Source: Patella vulgata (lineage: Eukaryota; Mollusca; Gastropoda; Patellidae). Taken from it: 64,000 nt of DNA. How positions within the stretch are numbered: the stretch's first letter is position 1; every line of letters begins with the position of its first letter. The notes under the pieces are model-generated. The model made no database searches, was not told the DNA's origin, and saw nothing but the letters and a program-made list of their open reading frames with translations. Shown in pieces: positions 54,898 through 64,000 of this stretch. A program made the position numbers and the translations under genes. The DNA lies in assembly GCF_932274485.2 (NCBI RefSeq), contig NC_065884.2:71984046-72048045 (forward strand). Reading direction: 5' to 3'.

Positions 54898-56640
54898 TCT
54901 TCATCTGGGGCCTAGTTTGTAAAATAAGAACATAACAACAAAATAAATTGGTTGGTTTGGTGGGTGGGGTGTAGCCGAATGGTTCAGACATGCGCGTTTG
55001 ATAACTAAGTCTGTTATTGAGTCGAGAGCATGGCAATAAAATAAGTGCTTTTCAGTCATATCTGAGTGACGTCATATGGGTATTTTCCCATCAGAATCGC
55101 TAGTACCTATTTTAAAACTGAAATACGCACGTTATTGTCAGCTAAGATCGATTAAAATCGAATAATTTGAATGATAATGTCACAAATATTTATAATCTGG
55201 ATGATATTACAAAAACGTAGGCTATATTTAGTCGAACTTTAGCAAATTTAACAGATAAATTCTGTTTTCTACGACTGTAATTGTCGGATCTCGGGGTAGG
55301 CCTATCACGGACCATAATAATGACAAAAATGTTATATATCGTTTGATTGGTTCTATGTCAAAATCCACCGGAAACTAAGGTGCGGATTCACCAATGAAGT
55401 GAGTCGTAGCAATGGAAAGTTCCCGGTCGCGTGACGTCAGAGCGGTATTTTCCACCGAGTGTCTCATGTAAGTGGTAATTTTGCTGATATTTCGATAATT
55501 TTTGAGTCTGAATCTTTGATGATATTGAGAATGATATTAAACTATTACAATACAATTGCTAGGAATACATTTTAAAAAAATAATAATTAAAAAAACTGGC
55601 AGTCCGATTTCACGCTAAAGTCACGTGATCAGAAACTTCTACTGGATATGTTTAATTTGTCTTAAAAGTATAAAATTTGTGTCAAATTGCTTCACTCCGA
55701 GCAGAGAAAAGCTTATATTTTAAAATCTATGTAATTGTAACCGCTGTCACGATAATTAACAGTCTCGATTATCCAACTTTGTGTTTAATCACAAACAGCA
55801 TATTGGATTCAAATCCAATGGAAATCTGACACATAAGATGACATAGCGAGTTGATTAGGATCATTTCATGTTAATAAATGACTAATTAATAGTTCACATA
55901 ATATTTTAGACACAAAGAAAGACCTGCGTAAACAACACCCACCCCAGTCAGTGAAAAATGCATTGCGCGGACGTTCGTGAAAGCATTTGCGAATAACGTG
56001 TAGTATTTAGCTAAAAAAAAACCAACAGATTTTAAAACCAGGCGTATTGAACAGTAGAGAATTAGATTTATTTATATCAATATACGTATAGGCTTTACGG
56101 GTCTAAATATTGAGAGCATGTGCAACGATAGTCTTCTTACGCCACGGTCTAACCGATCCGGATGACGATAGATATATCACGCACGCCTGTCTGTCTGAAT
56201 CTCACTCCCAGTCCTTTAAAAGATTGACAGTAGTGAAAGATTTGAAAATAAAGTACTTGGGACACATCGATTCTTACCTCAGATGATCTGCCGAAAAGTG
56301 CAAACTGCGAATGATGTACAATAAGGAAAGTGTCATTTGATGACTGAGATTCCTTGGTTTCACGCACGTTTTGTATTCCGCTTAAAATTAGAAGTATCGG
56401 GTACCGGACGTTTCGCCGAAACGAAATGAATAGACTTAACCTTGCCAAAGTCATGAAAAAATAGTTGGAGTCTACACATGTCAAATGCATTTGCATTTCT
56501 CAAAATACTGTAAACTGTGGTAATTTGATCTAGTCTAAACTTTTCAATTTCTACTGTCCGTTGGGGTTTGCTATTTTTATTATTAATCAATTATTAATAA
56601 TAAATTTGGGACTAAATTTTAATGACGAATGACACCCAAA
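54898..56640 (-). other. upstream region of the Helentron ORF
   Basis: No convincing gene. A CRE-like TGACGTCA lies at about 55,432 within a slightly GC-richer stretch (55,400-55,460) and could belong to a promoter. 54,965-55,030 contains a tRNA-like fragment (gtagccgaatggttcagac). The frames at 56,149-56,590 show no family features. Confidence 0.4.
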
Positions 56641-57400
56641 CAAATAACCGGTATAAATGCTTGTAACACTTTTATTAATTTTCTCTGGTTACAAAGCGTT
56701 CTGAAACGTCAACAAATAACCGGCATAAATGCTTCTAACACTTATTAATTTTCTCTGGTTACAAAGCGTTCTGAAAAATAAGTTTAACAAAGGCTATCAG
56801 AAAACACTCACAAAAACCCGAATTTTACATGGGAGACAACTCTTTAAAGCATATCACGCCGAATTTTACATGGGAGACAACTCTTTAAAGCATATCACGC
56901 CAGTTTGACATTGTTAGACGGAGTTATCTCCTCCGAACCAAGTGAAACCGAAGTCTGAAATTAAATCCCAATCTGACAAAAGTACTTAATATTCTTAAAA
57001 GACAAATTATTAATAATAAATTTGGTACTAAATTATAATAACGAATGACACCCAAACATAAGACTTTTTAAAAATGTACATCCTGAAAACGCACATGTAC
57101 TTGCAGTTACATGAATTTATAATTTATTTAGTGTGAGAGAGAGAGAGAGAGAGAGAGAGACATTGTCATTGCAGTACCAAAAGGTCTTTAGCAGTGGGAG
57201 GAAAGGGGGAGAAAACGGTGGTTTGAAACGTCAACAAATAACCGGTATAAATACTTCTAACACTTACAAAGCGTTCTGAAAAATAAGTTGAACAAAGGCT
57301 CTCAGAAACCACTCACAAAAACCCGAATGTTACATGGGTGACAACTATTTAAAGCATATCACGTCAGTTTGACATTGTTAAATGGAGTTTGACATTGTTA
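56640..57400. repeat. locally duplicated non-coding blocks
   Basis: aaataaccggtataaatgct recurs at 56,644, 56,714 and 57,236; acatgggagacaactcttta recurs twice at 56,828-56,890 and, changed, at 57,330. Short-range duplications, no gene. Confidence 0.7.
57130..57215 (-). mobile_element. type A SINE fragment with (GA)n
   Basis: (GA)n is followed by aaggtctttagcagtgggag and gggagaaaacggtgg, the 3'-middle of the type A SINE; the rest is missing. Confidence 0.5.
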
Positions 57401-57429
57401 AATGGAGTTATCTCCCCAAAATCGGGCAT

Positions 57430-58629
57430 GCACCCAAAAGAAAAGGGACCAACCTCAGGGTATAAGGAATATGTATTTTAAGTTTCAAGATGATCGATTT
57501 AGAATTGTGGCCTGTAGGCGACACACAAAAAGAAAATTAGCATGGCTCTGCCCCTGGGGGTTGGGCATGTAGGGCCTACTCCAAATGATAAGGATGTTCC
57601 AAATGATAGGAATGTTCCTTAGGGTACAAAGAATAAGTATATAAAGTGTGGCTCTGCCCCTGGGGGTTGGGCATGTACCCCAAACGATAGGGATGTTCCT
57701 TAGGGTACAAAGAATGTGTATGCAAGATTATAAGTTAAGAAATGTGGCCTGTAGACGACAAACAAACAAATACTAGAAATGGGCGTGGCTCTGCCCCTGG
57801 GGGTCGTGGGGGATGTTCCTTAGGGTACAAAGAATGTGTATGCAAGATTATAAGTTAAGAAATGTGGCCTGTAGACGACAAACAAACAAATACTAGAAAT
57901 GGGCGTGGCTCTGCCCCTGGGGGTCGGGCATGCACCAAAAACAATAGGGATCTTCCTTGGGGTATAAGGAATAAGTATACCAAGTTTGAAGAAAATCCAG
58001 TAAGAATTGCGCCCTGTAGGCGACACAAAGACACACGAAAAGAAAATGGGAAATGGGCGTGGCTCTGCCCCTGGGGGTTGGGCATGTACCCCAAACGATA
58101 GGGATGTTCCTTAGGGTACAAAGAATGTGTATGCAAGATTATAAGTTAAGAAATGTGGCCTGTAGACGACAAACAAACAAATACTAGAAATGGGCGTGGC
58201 TCTGCCCCTGGGGGTCGGGCATGCACCAAAAACAATAGGGATCTTCCTTGGGGTATAAGGAATAAGTATACCAAGTTTGAAGAAAATCCAGTAAGAATTG
58301 CGCCCTGTAGGCGACACAAAGACACACGAAAAGAAAATGGGCGTGGCTCTGCCCCTGGGGGTTGGGCATGCACCCCAAACGATAGGGATGTTCCTTAGGG
58401 TACAAAGAATGTGTATGCAAAGTTTCAAGATTATTAGTTAAGAAATGTGGCCTGTAGACGACAAACAAACAAATACTAGAAATGGGCGTGGCTCTGCCCC
58501 GGGGGGTCGGGCATGCACCAAAAACAATAGGGATCTTCCTTGGGGTATAAGGAATAAGTATACCAAGTTTGAAGAAAATCCATGAAGAATTGCGCCCTGT
58601 AGGCGAACCACAGACACACACACACACAC

Positions 58630-58660
<31 letters not shown>

Positions 58661-58665
58661 GACAG
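57430..58665. repeat. tandem array of two alternating ~140-bp units
   Basis: Both unit types share gggcgtggctctgcccctg. One continues caccaaaaacaatagggatc and ends in gcgccctgtaggcgacac; the other continues caaacgatagggatgttcc and ends in gcctgtagacgacaaac. Open frames on both strands (APRGRATP-type peptides) follow the repeat. The array ends in a (CA)n microsatellite at 58,612-58,662. Confidence 0.9.
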
Positions 58666-58680
58666 GGGCGACGGCATAAT

Positions 58681-58705
58681 ACGTTCACATTATGAATGTG
58701 GACGT
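58681..58705. repeat. 25-bp palindrome closing the tandem array
   Basis: acgttcacatt at the left pairs with aatgtggacgt at the right around a 3-base loop. It sits exactly between the (CA)n end of the array and the small virus-like ORF. A related atacgtccacatt occurs at 34,427, where the repeat-family copy beside the other virus-like fragment begins. Confidence 0.6.
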
Positions 58706-58713
58706 ATAAAAAG

Positions 58714-58947
58714 ATGGCTCTAGTACCCGAGAGTTTGCTGGAAAATTTGCAAACACCTAAACCCCAGATATTACAGCCACCCTCTGTGAGAAAAGTTTCT
58801 GAATTAGACGTCGAAATACGACGCATCCTCGAGGACCCCGAAATGGATGAAAAATATTATCTAAAATACTTAATCATTCAATATTCCATTATTTTGAAAA
58901 TAAAAACCACACAAAAAATGTTTAGGAAGCAAATTTCTGAGCGTTAA
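58714..58947 (+). CDS. small virus-like ORF fragment, Polinton-associated type (tentative)
   Basis: From ATG 58,714 (or 58,696, six codons earlier) the frame reads MALVPESLLENLQTPKPQ and later SELDVEIRRILEDPEMDEK. This resembles a short helical protein family, beginning xLVPxxxxxxL and continuing LDxEIxxIL, that I associate with Polinton/adintovirus-like elements. No other virus-like gene is adjacent, so it is an isolated, incomplete fossil. Recognition rests on one motif pattern and is uncertain. Confidence 0.35.
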   Translation: MALVPESLLENLQTPKPQILQPPSVRKVSELDVEIRRILEDPEMDEKYYLKYLIIQYSIILKIKTTQKMFRKQISER

Positions 58948-59882
58948 TATCCCCGTGAATAATATTATCTAAAATACTAAATCATTCGAGTTACCGTATA
59001 TCCCCAAAACCTGTAAGAAATAAATTAATTGTTAATTATCATCCTAGTTTATACATGCAATGTGTTCATTTTATTGTATTTCGTACTTGGTCACTTTTGA
59101 GAGTAAATAGCAGTTTTATCAATAATTTTCTCAAATTGCATCAATCACACACCAAACGTCAATTGTGATTAGCTTATCAAACGGGGGGAAATTTGTTGCA
59201 ATAAGAAATACCTATATTCAGACATTGATTTACTATAACATTAATACATCAGCAGTAACTATAAAAAACGTTAAAGGAGCTAAATCGGTAATATTTATGG
59301 GACCTAGAAATTGACAGAAATGGGTCGCAACGAATATAATAATGTAATATGAATGTATATAAACTGATTTACATTCAATCGTTTCTGTTTTTACCGTAAT
59401 TTCTAATCAGTTATGTTCGGCGAAATGCGCCAAAGTCTCAATTGAATGACGATCTTTAGCGTCTGGTTATTCCAGTCTAAACCGATGGTATTTATTGCGC
59501 ATGCTCTCCATATAAGAATATAGCATTGACATGACTTGTGGAATATGTCTAGCCTCGGTCTTCGAGTCCCTTGTGCCAAATGGTAAATGTACCAATGGTA
59601 AAATGTTTCTTTTGTCTTGAATATTGGATATCAGAAGCTCATCTATTCCTTGTAAGATCACAAGACCAATGCTGATTTGAATTGACAAATAATTCGTGTT
59701 TTCAATGTCGAAGATTTTGATGATATTGAGTTAGAGACTTAGCTACTTTAACAATAATTTTTGTAGATATGGAAAAAAAGATATTGATCACATAGAAATA
59801 CCAAAATTTTTTTAAAGATATGGAAAAAGATGTTGATCACATAAAAATACCAAATTTATATTCCATAAATGGTAGATGTAGA
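58948..59882. other. no gene recognised
   Basis: AT-rich DNA. Short open frames (for example 59,467-59,688, minus) show no family features. 59,760-59,860 contains a two-copy direct repeat around gatatggaaaaagatgttga. Confidence 0.55.
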
Positions 59883-60253
59883 CATTAAACATACATTATG
59901 CAAGGGCTATATCTCCCTATTGCAGGACTTCCTTTAGGCCTGAAATGTTTTCTAAATTATTAATTAGACATTAATTAACTGATCCAAGGCCATAATTAAC
60001 TGATCCAAGGCCATAATCAACTCTCGATTGCTTCGGATTTCTCAGATATTAAATAGATTAGAACGGTTCAGCCATATTTTAAGGGCTGCAATTATTGCAA
60101 CGTCTTGTCAAACCTTCAAAGGCTAATATCTTCTCTCGCAATAGAGTAATTGGAATGAAAATTTCAAATTATTCACTTTACATTATCTATTGTCGAACTA
60201 TTATAGCAAGAATGGCTAGCTCTTTATCGAAATCTTACATACTGTATCTTTAA
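59883..60253. mobile_element. MITE-like dispersed repeat
   Basis: Related sequences lie at 38,260-38,455 and 39,440-39,700, sharing tctaaattatcaattaagac, ttcagccatattttgatac and aaaggctaatatctt. The outer ends are roughly inverted: ttaaagacacattatgtaag at the left (best in the 38.2-kb copy) and cttacatactgtatctttaa at 60,233-60,252. Non-coding. Confidence 0.5.
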
Positions 60254-61565
60254 GTTAAAGATAAAAGTTACAAGTTTGTTTTTATATGAAATTTTACAAT
60301 TTTATAATAATCTACCGGAAATATACATAACAGGGATAAAGCATAACGTTTCCACGATATAATAACCATGAATGTAAGTGAATAAACAACAAACAACACT
60401 TCAAAATTCATACGTTCATGGAAAAATCTTACCAATCGGTGCATAGATACGATAAGCATTCATTAAAAATCACAGAGAATATAAAATATGTGACTGGACA
60501 AAAATATTACTATATGATATATATGTCCAGACTGAAAAATCTCTGTTCAGACTGATATAATAAAATATCTGCAGTTTATAGCGAACTCTGTAAGATGCAC
60601 ATAAGTATATACCACTGTTTTATTTCGAACAAGTATAAAAACATTTCATTGGAGAGATTAAACATTATTGACATAGATTTATAACGATGTTTAGTTATTT
60701 TCGAAAGATATTTACTCGTGAAGTAAGGTTTGTTAAATAATCTCTTCAGTGTTTAATCAATTGTAACGGTGATTTTCCGAGTTGTTTGACTTGAACCGTG
60801 AATGTTAAATATGTTTTGTACTAGACAATGTAACGGCATATATATACATTTCGATAATTGCACTTTTATTAAAGTTCAAATGTTCGGGGTGCATATTCCA
60901 TATGTCGTGAATGCGGCGAGGAAAATGATGCATGCCTATTTTTTAAGTCTTCATAATAAACCATCTAGAAACCTCAATTTAAAGCCGGAAATCAGCTGTA
61001 TCGCGTTATGGGGAATGGAAGTAATTGTATAAGGTATTAGACAGGGAAAGATTTGTCAATGAATGTCGGTGAAGGGGAAATTTCCAAATAATGTTTAACC
61101 CGTTTCATATAAGTTGTGAATAAAAGGGGTAGCTTATTCCAAACCATATAGCTCATATTGTCTTGATCATCCCTATGTTCGTAAATAATCATCTAATAAT
61201 GTGTTTAAGTAAATATAGCCTCATGCAACAGAATGACCATATGTTCAGATAGGGAAAAATGCCTCTTCAGACTAAAATATCTGCAGTTTTGCAGAACGAC
61301 GAAGTCCATTTAAGTTTATCCACGTAAAAGTAACTCCATCTCGACAAATAACGACACCCCAGTTTGAAAGGTATATTATTTGTGTGCTGGTGATATCAAA
61401 TGGAAGTACTAAAATGGCTGAAGTATGTCGAATGTACAACCGTCTGTTATCAACACAATGACGACAGGGTATTACATTATAGTAGTAAACCAAGCATCCA
61501 TTTTTTTAAATGCAGTTACCCCCCCCCCCTTTATTATATAATCTGTTACTCTAATGAACTTTTAA
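60254..61565. other. no gene recognised
   Basis: AT-rich. 60,520-60,590 and 61,230-61,300 are diverged direct repeats around aaaatatctgcagttt. The open frame at 60,802-61,032 has no family features. Confidence 0.55.
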
Positions 61566-61569
61566 AAAA

Positions 61570-61855
61570 AACCAAAAAAAAAAACGAAGAATTAATTTAT
61601 AAAATTAAAAATGAATTTATAAAATTAAAAATGAATTTATAAAATCAAAAATGAATTTATAAAATCAAAAATGAATTTATAAAGTTAAAAATGAATTTAC
61701 AAAATTGAAAACAAATTTACAAAAATAAAAATTATTCTACAAATTTAATTTATTTCTTTTTTTTTTTAAATTGAGGATTATTTTCCAAAATTAAAAATTA
61801 TTTTCCAAAATTAAAAATTATTTTCCAAAATTAAAAATTATTTTCCAAAATTTCG
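61570..61855. repeat. AT-rich 20-bp minisatellites
   Basis: 61,590-61,700: repeats of aaaattaaaaatgaatttat. 61,780-61,852: four copies of ttattttccaaaattaaaaa. A (TA)n tract lies at about 62,115-62,155. Confidence 0.85.
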
Positions 61856-62220
61856 ATTTCCATACTCCCCTGGCAATACAATCTTTTGTTCTTCAAGTGC
61901 TGACAGAATCTATTTTTCACTGTCAGAGCATCTAAAATATGGAATAATCTTCTAGATACATACTTAGTCTTCGTTGTGTCATTAGTAACAATAAACAAAT
62001 TGGAGGGGGGGGGGGTGGAACAAGAAAACTAACAAAATTCATACTTTCAAATGAAATCTTTATTATACACATTACGGTATCAGAAATTTAAAATCGAAAA
62101 GATTATGACGAATACATATATATTTATATATATATATTTATATATATATATAAACAACATATTAACCATGCCAGTATGACAAAATGTGTATTGTTTTCAA
62201 AACGTTTTAGGTATGCCACT

Positions 62221-62956
62221 CTAGAATTTCGTTGGATTTCGTAATGGGGTTTTATTATCTTTCGAGACTTGTTGTCGCAGAATCTCCATTTTAAGTTTAT
62301 GTTCATTCACGATAGCATTGATCTTAGCATTTAACAATGCCCGTCTTAAATCATGCGCAGATGTCCTATTATTTACACTGAATGGTTCGGAAATGATGTC
62401 GAGTGGTTGCTGACTGATTACATTCGGATCTACATTACCACCGTGGCGACCGCCACAGTATTCAGTATTATCTGAAAAAAGAAAATATCCAAATAGTTTA
62501 GTCTAACAAGGACATATCAATATTTTAATTATGTGAATAAAATATGTTGTTGCAATGTATCTAAATCTTTCAAGCAAAAAACAACGTATCCACCGATGCA
62601 TCTAATGTGTCGTTTTAACATAGTATAGTGTTTTAAGTGGCTTTTAATTACTTACCAAAAGAAGCCCCATTTTTTACGCTTTCACCCGGCCTTTTCTTTG
62701 ACGTTCTTGTTAGCTTCATTTCGTTTCTTTTAAGATGACGCCAGTAATTCTTTAATTGAGTCGAACTTCTAACAGGGAAATTTGGCTGTGCACAGAAACG
62801 TTTTTCAATTTCTTTCCAAGCCTGTTCTTTGAGAGAAACCGATTCTACATCCCTTCGCTTATTATCAATTATATTTAGGAATTCTTTTACCACTGTCAAT
62901 AGGAATTGTTTCTCGAAATCTGTCATTGAAGGTGAGTGACTTTTTGGGGTATCCAT
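62221..62956 (-). CDS. two-exon Myb/SANT-like DNA-binding protein
   Basis: Exon 1 runs 62,956-62,656 and exon 2 62,471-62,221, together 552 bases (183 residues plus stop). The donor TTTG/GTAAGT and acceptor ttttttcag/AT are near-consensus and join in frame. ATG 62,956 is chosen because the frame further left starts only at TTG. Residues ~10-85 (FEKQFLLTVVKEFLNIIDNK, SLKEQAWKEIEKRFC, SSTQLKNYWRHLKRNEMK) fit the zeste/Myb-SANT-like domain, with the AW..I...F and QLK..W..LK signatures. Exon 2 adds a helical C-terminus (HDLRRALLNAKINAIVNEHKLKMEILRQQ) typical of a coiled-coil tail. Such proteins occur both as host regulators and as partners of PIF/Harbinger transposases; no transposase is visible here. 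Confidence 0.65.
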
Positions 62957-63083
62957 CACGTACAAATTATGTCTGTTGTACTGAGAAAACTTATCACAAC
63001 TCTACTTTATAAATAATCACAATAATACAATAATAGAAGCATTGCAAAAGAAATTGGCCAGATTATAGTACAAACGGTAGTTG

Positions 63084-63202
63084 TGTACAATATACACAAG
63101 ATCTGCTACGTCACACAACGTCTTTCAATGCGACTTTTCCGACAACGATACCATTTCGTCCACGCCGTCAGTTATTTCGCTAGAAAAATTTTTGTGGTAA
63201 TT
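63084..63202 (+). repeat. left arm of a perfect 119-bp inverted repeat
   Basis: tgtacaatatacacaagatc ... tttttgtggtaatt is the exact reverse complement of 63,882-64,000. The inner edge is the first base of the BIR stop codon complement (63,202). The outer limit cannot be set because the right arm reaches the window edge. Confidence 0.95.
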
Positions 63203-63705
63203 CACTGTTTAAACAAATAAGCTTCGAAATCAAGTGTTTTGGCTGACATGTTGTCTATATCCCACTGTTTGACTTTATCTTCTTTGCAATTCCACTCTGT
63301 CAGGAATAAATAAGATCTACCCATACTATCAATATAGCTAAAGTCGGCTTTCTTAGCAGCGTCAATACATTCGGCTTTACACTTGTACAACACACGGGAA
63401 TGTGCCAACTGGATGACTTTTCCATCTAGTATTCCTTTGTATTCCCATCGGTAACCACCACCCAAAGACCCTTTAATCATTCTCATATAGGGGCAGTTTG
63501 GTTTATATTTAGCATGTTCGTGGAATGGATCGTCGAATGGCTTCCAATCCTTCAATATCAATTTACAACTGAAACACTGCACACGACCATTATCCCCGAA
63601 ATAAACAAATCCGGATTCACTTAACTTGTAAGGTGATGGATGAACATGGGTCCATTGGTTGTCAAACGTGGCTAGACGATTATTATACTCAATGTACTCA
63701 GACAT
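63202..63705 (-). CDS. single-BIR-domain protein
   Basis: 167 residues from ATG 63,705, no intron. Residues ~9-78 are a BIR domain: NRLATFDNQW at the start, SESGFVYFGDNGRVQCFSC, then DWKPFDDPFHEHAKYKPNC, giving the zinc ligands CX2C...H...C in the usual spacing (CFSC, EHAKY, NCPY). The C-terminal ~85 residues (YRWEYKGILDGKVIQLAH and on) match nothing I recognise; there is no RING, CARD or second BIR. BIR proteins inhibit caspases or act in ubiquitin signalling; they are expanded in molluscs and also carried by some viruses. The gene fills the space between two perfect inverted repeats and its stop touches one of them. Confidence 0.8.
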   Translation of the reverse strand: MSEYIEYNNRLATFDNQWTHVHPSPYKLSESGFVYFGDNGRVQCFSCKLILKDWKPFDDPFHEHAKYKPNCPYMRMIKGSLGGGYRWEYKGILDGKVIQLAHSRVLYKCKAECIDAAKKADFSYIDSMGRSYLFLTEWNCKEDKVKQWDIDNMSAKTLDFEAYLFKQ

Positions 63706-63734
63706 GACCGTCTAGTAATGATGCTTGGTGTGGT

Positions 63735-63900
63735 GTGTGTGATGCGTGGTGTGTGTGGCTGTGTGTATGATGTATATCGGGGACCAAACATCTGAAGGTA
63801 CAATTACCACAAAATTTGTCCTATCGAAATACCTGATGGGTGTGTGTATGGTGTATATTGGGGCCAAACATCTGAAGATACAATTACCACAAAAATTTTT
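63735..63900 (+). repeat. two diverged copies of a ~79-bp unit
   Basis: Both copies run tgtgtgtatg...tgtatat, then ggg(g)ccaaacatctgaag, then acaattaccacaaaa; the second leads into the right arm of the inverted repeat. Confidence 0.75.
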
Positions 63901-64000
63901 CTAGCGAAATAACTGACGGCGTGGACGAAATGGTATCGTTGTCGGAAAAGTCGCATTGAAAGACGTTGTGTGACGTAGCAGATCTTGTGTATATTGTACA
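63882..64000 (-). repeat. right arm of the perfect 119-bp inverted repeat
   Basis: Reverse complement of 63,084-63,202 with no mismatch up to the last base of the window; the arm may continue beyond it. Confidence 0.95.

Noticed and set aside
54960-55035. tRNA gene candidate gtagccgaatggttcagac
   Set aside because: Only an A-box-like stretch is present; no proper cloverleaf or B box could be drawn, so it is more likely a SINE head fragment.
57820-58677. Overlapping frames on both strands in the ~140-bp array (PTPRGRATPI, PGGRACTKNN)
   Set aside because: Open frames on both strands over a tandem repeat, with no family resemblance; a repeat by-product.
60802-61032. 76-codon plus-strand frame starting MLNMFCTRQ
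   Set aside because: No recognisable domain, no repeat conservation and ordinary length for chance frames in this DNA.

Overview
The window reads as repeat-rich, AT-rich animal nuclear DNA, most likely from a mollusc or another lophotrochozoan. The grounds are spliced and intronless eukaryotic genes with ATG starts and AATAAA signals, ankyrin/SOCS-box and BIR proteins, tRNA-derived SINEs with (CATTT)n tails, LINE pieces, a Helentron (Helitron2) and a Polinton-like virus fossil. There are no operons, Shine-Dalgarno sites or CRISPR arrays. The species assignment is inference.

Layout. (1) 1-7.5 kb: intergenic mosaic of minisatellites, two SINE families, fold-back elements and a probable non-autonomous Helitron made of 146-bp repeats. 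(2) 6.9-31.2 kb: a tandem segmental array carrying three copies of one ankyrin-repeat/SOCS-box (ASB-like) gene, at 7.6, 13.7 and 22.5 kb. The first two are open; the third is a pseudogene with an early stop and a young LINE inserted between 13-bp target-site duplications. Each unit also carries a 31-bp satellite, SINEs, hairpin repeats, a head-to-head antisense ankyrin 5' fragment, an old L1/Tx1-like fragment and a 54-bp minisatellite. A 1147-bp solo-LTR-like insertion is private to the second unit. (3) 31.2-34.4 kb: part of a Polinton/adintovirus-like fossil with four ORFs: a PC4-like ssDNA-binding protein, a Cys-rich unknown, a packaging ATPase and a pX-like small basic protein. (4) 34.4-37.2 kb: dispersed repeats ending in a Helitron-type hairpin plus CTAA.

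(5) 38-55 kb, all on the minus strand: a 2412-codon open Helentron protein (DUF6570-like region, HUH Rep, PIF1 helicase, AP-type endonuclease, Ulp1 protease), and 5 kb further on a two-ORF gene (coiled coil plus NLS; then coiled coil, SGNH hydrolase and three CCHC zinc knuckles). A decayed copy of the end of that second ORF lies directly behind the helicase ORF, which suggests that the two gene sets belong, or belonged, to one mobile family. A 1.3-kb TIR transposon lies between them. (6) 55-62 kb: mostly gene-free, with a ~140-bp tandem array, a small virus-like ORF and AT-rich minisatellites. (7) 62.2-64 kb: a two-exon Myb/SANT-like gene and an intronless single-BIR gene enclosed by perfect 119-bp inverted repeats that run to the window edge.

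The ASB proteins are likely Cul5-Elongin substrate receptors, probably membrane-tethered through an N-terminal MGNxxSK myristoylation-type signal. Together with BIR and PC4-like proteins next to mobile DNA, the region looks like an accessory, fast-changing locus. All identifications come from motif reading; no database search was run.
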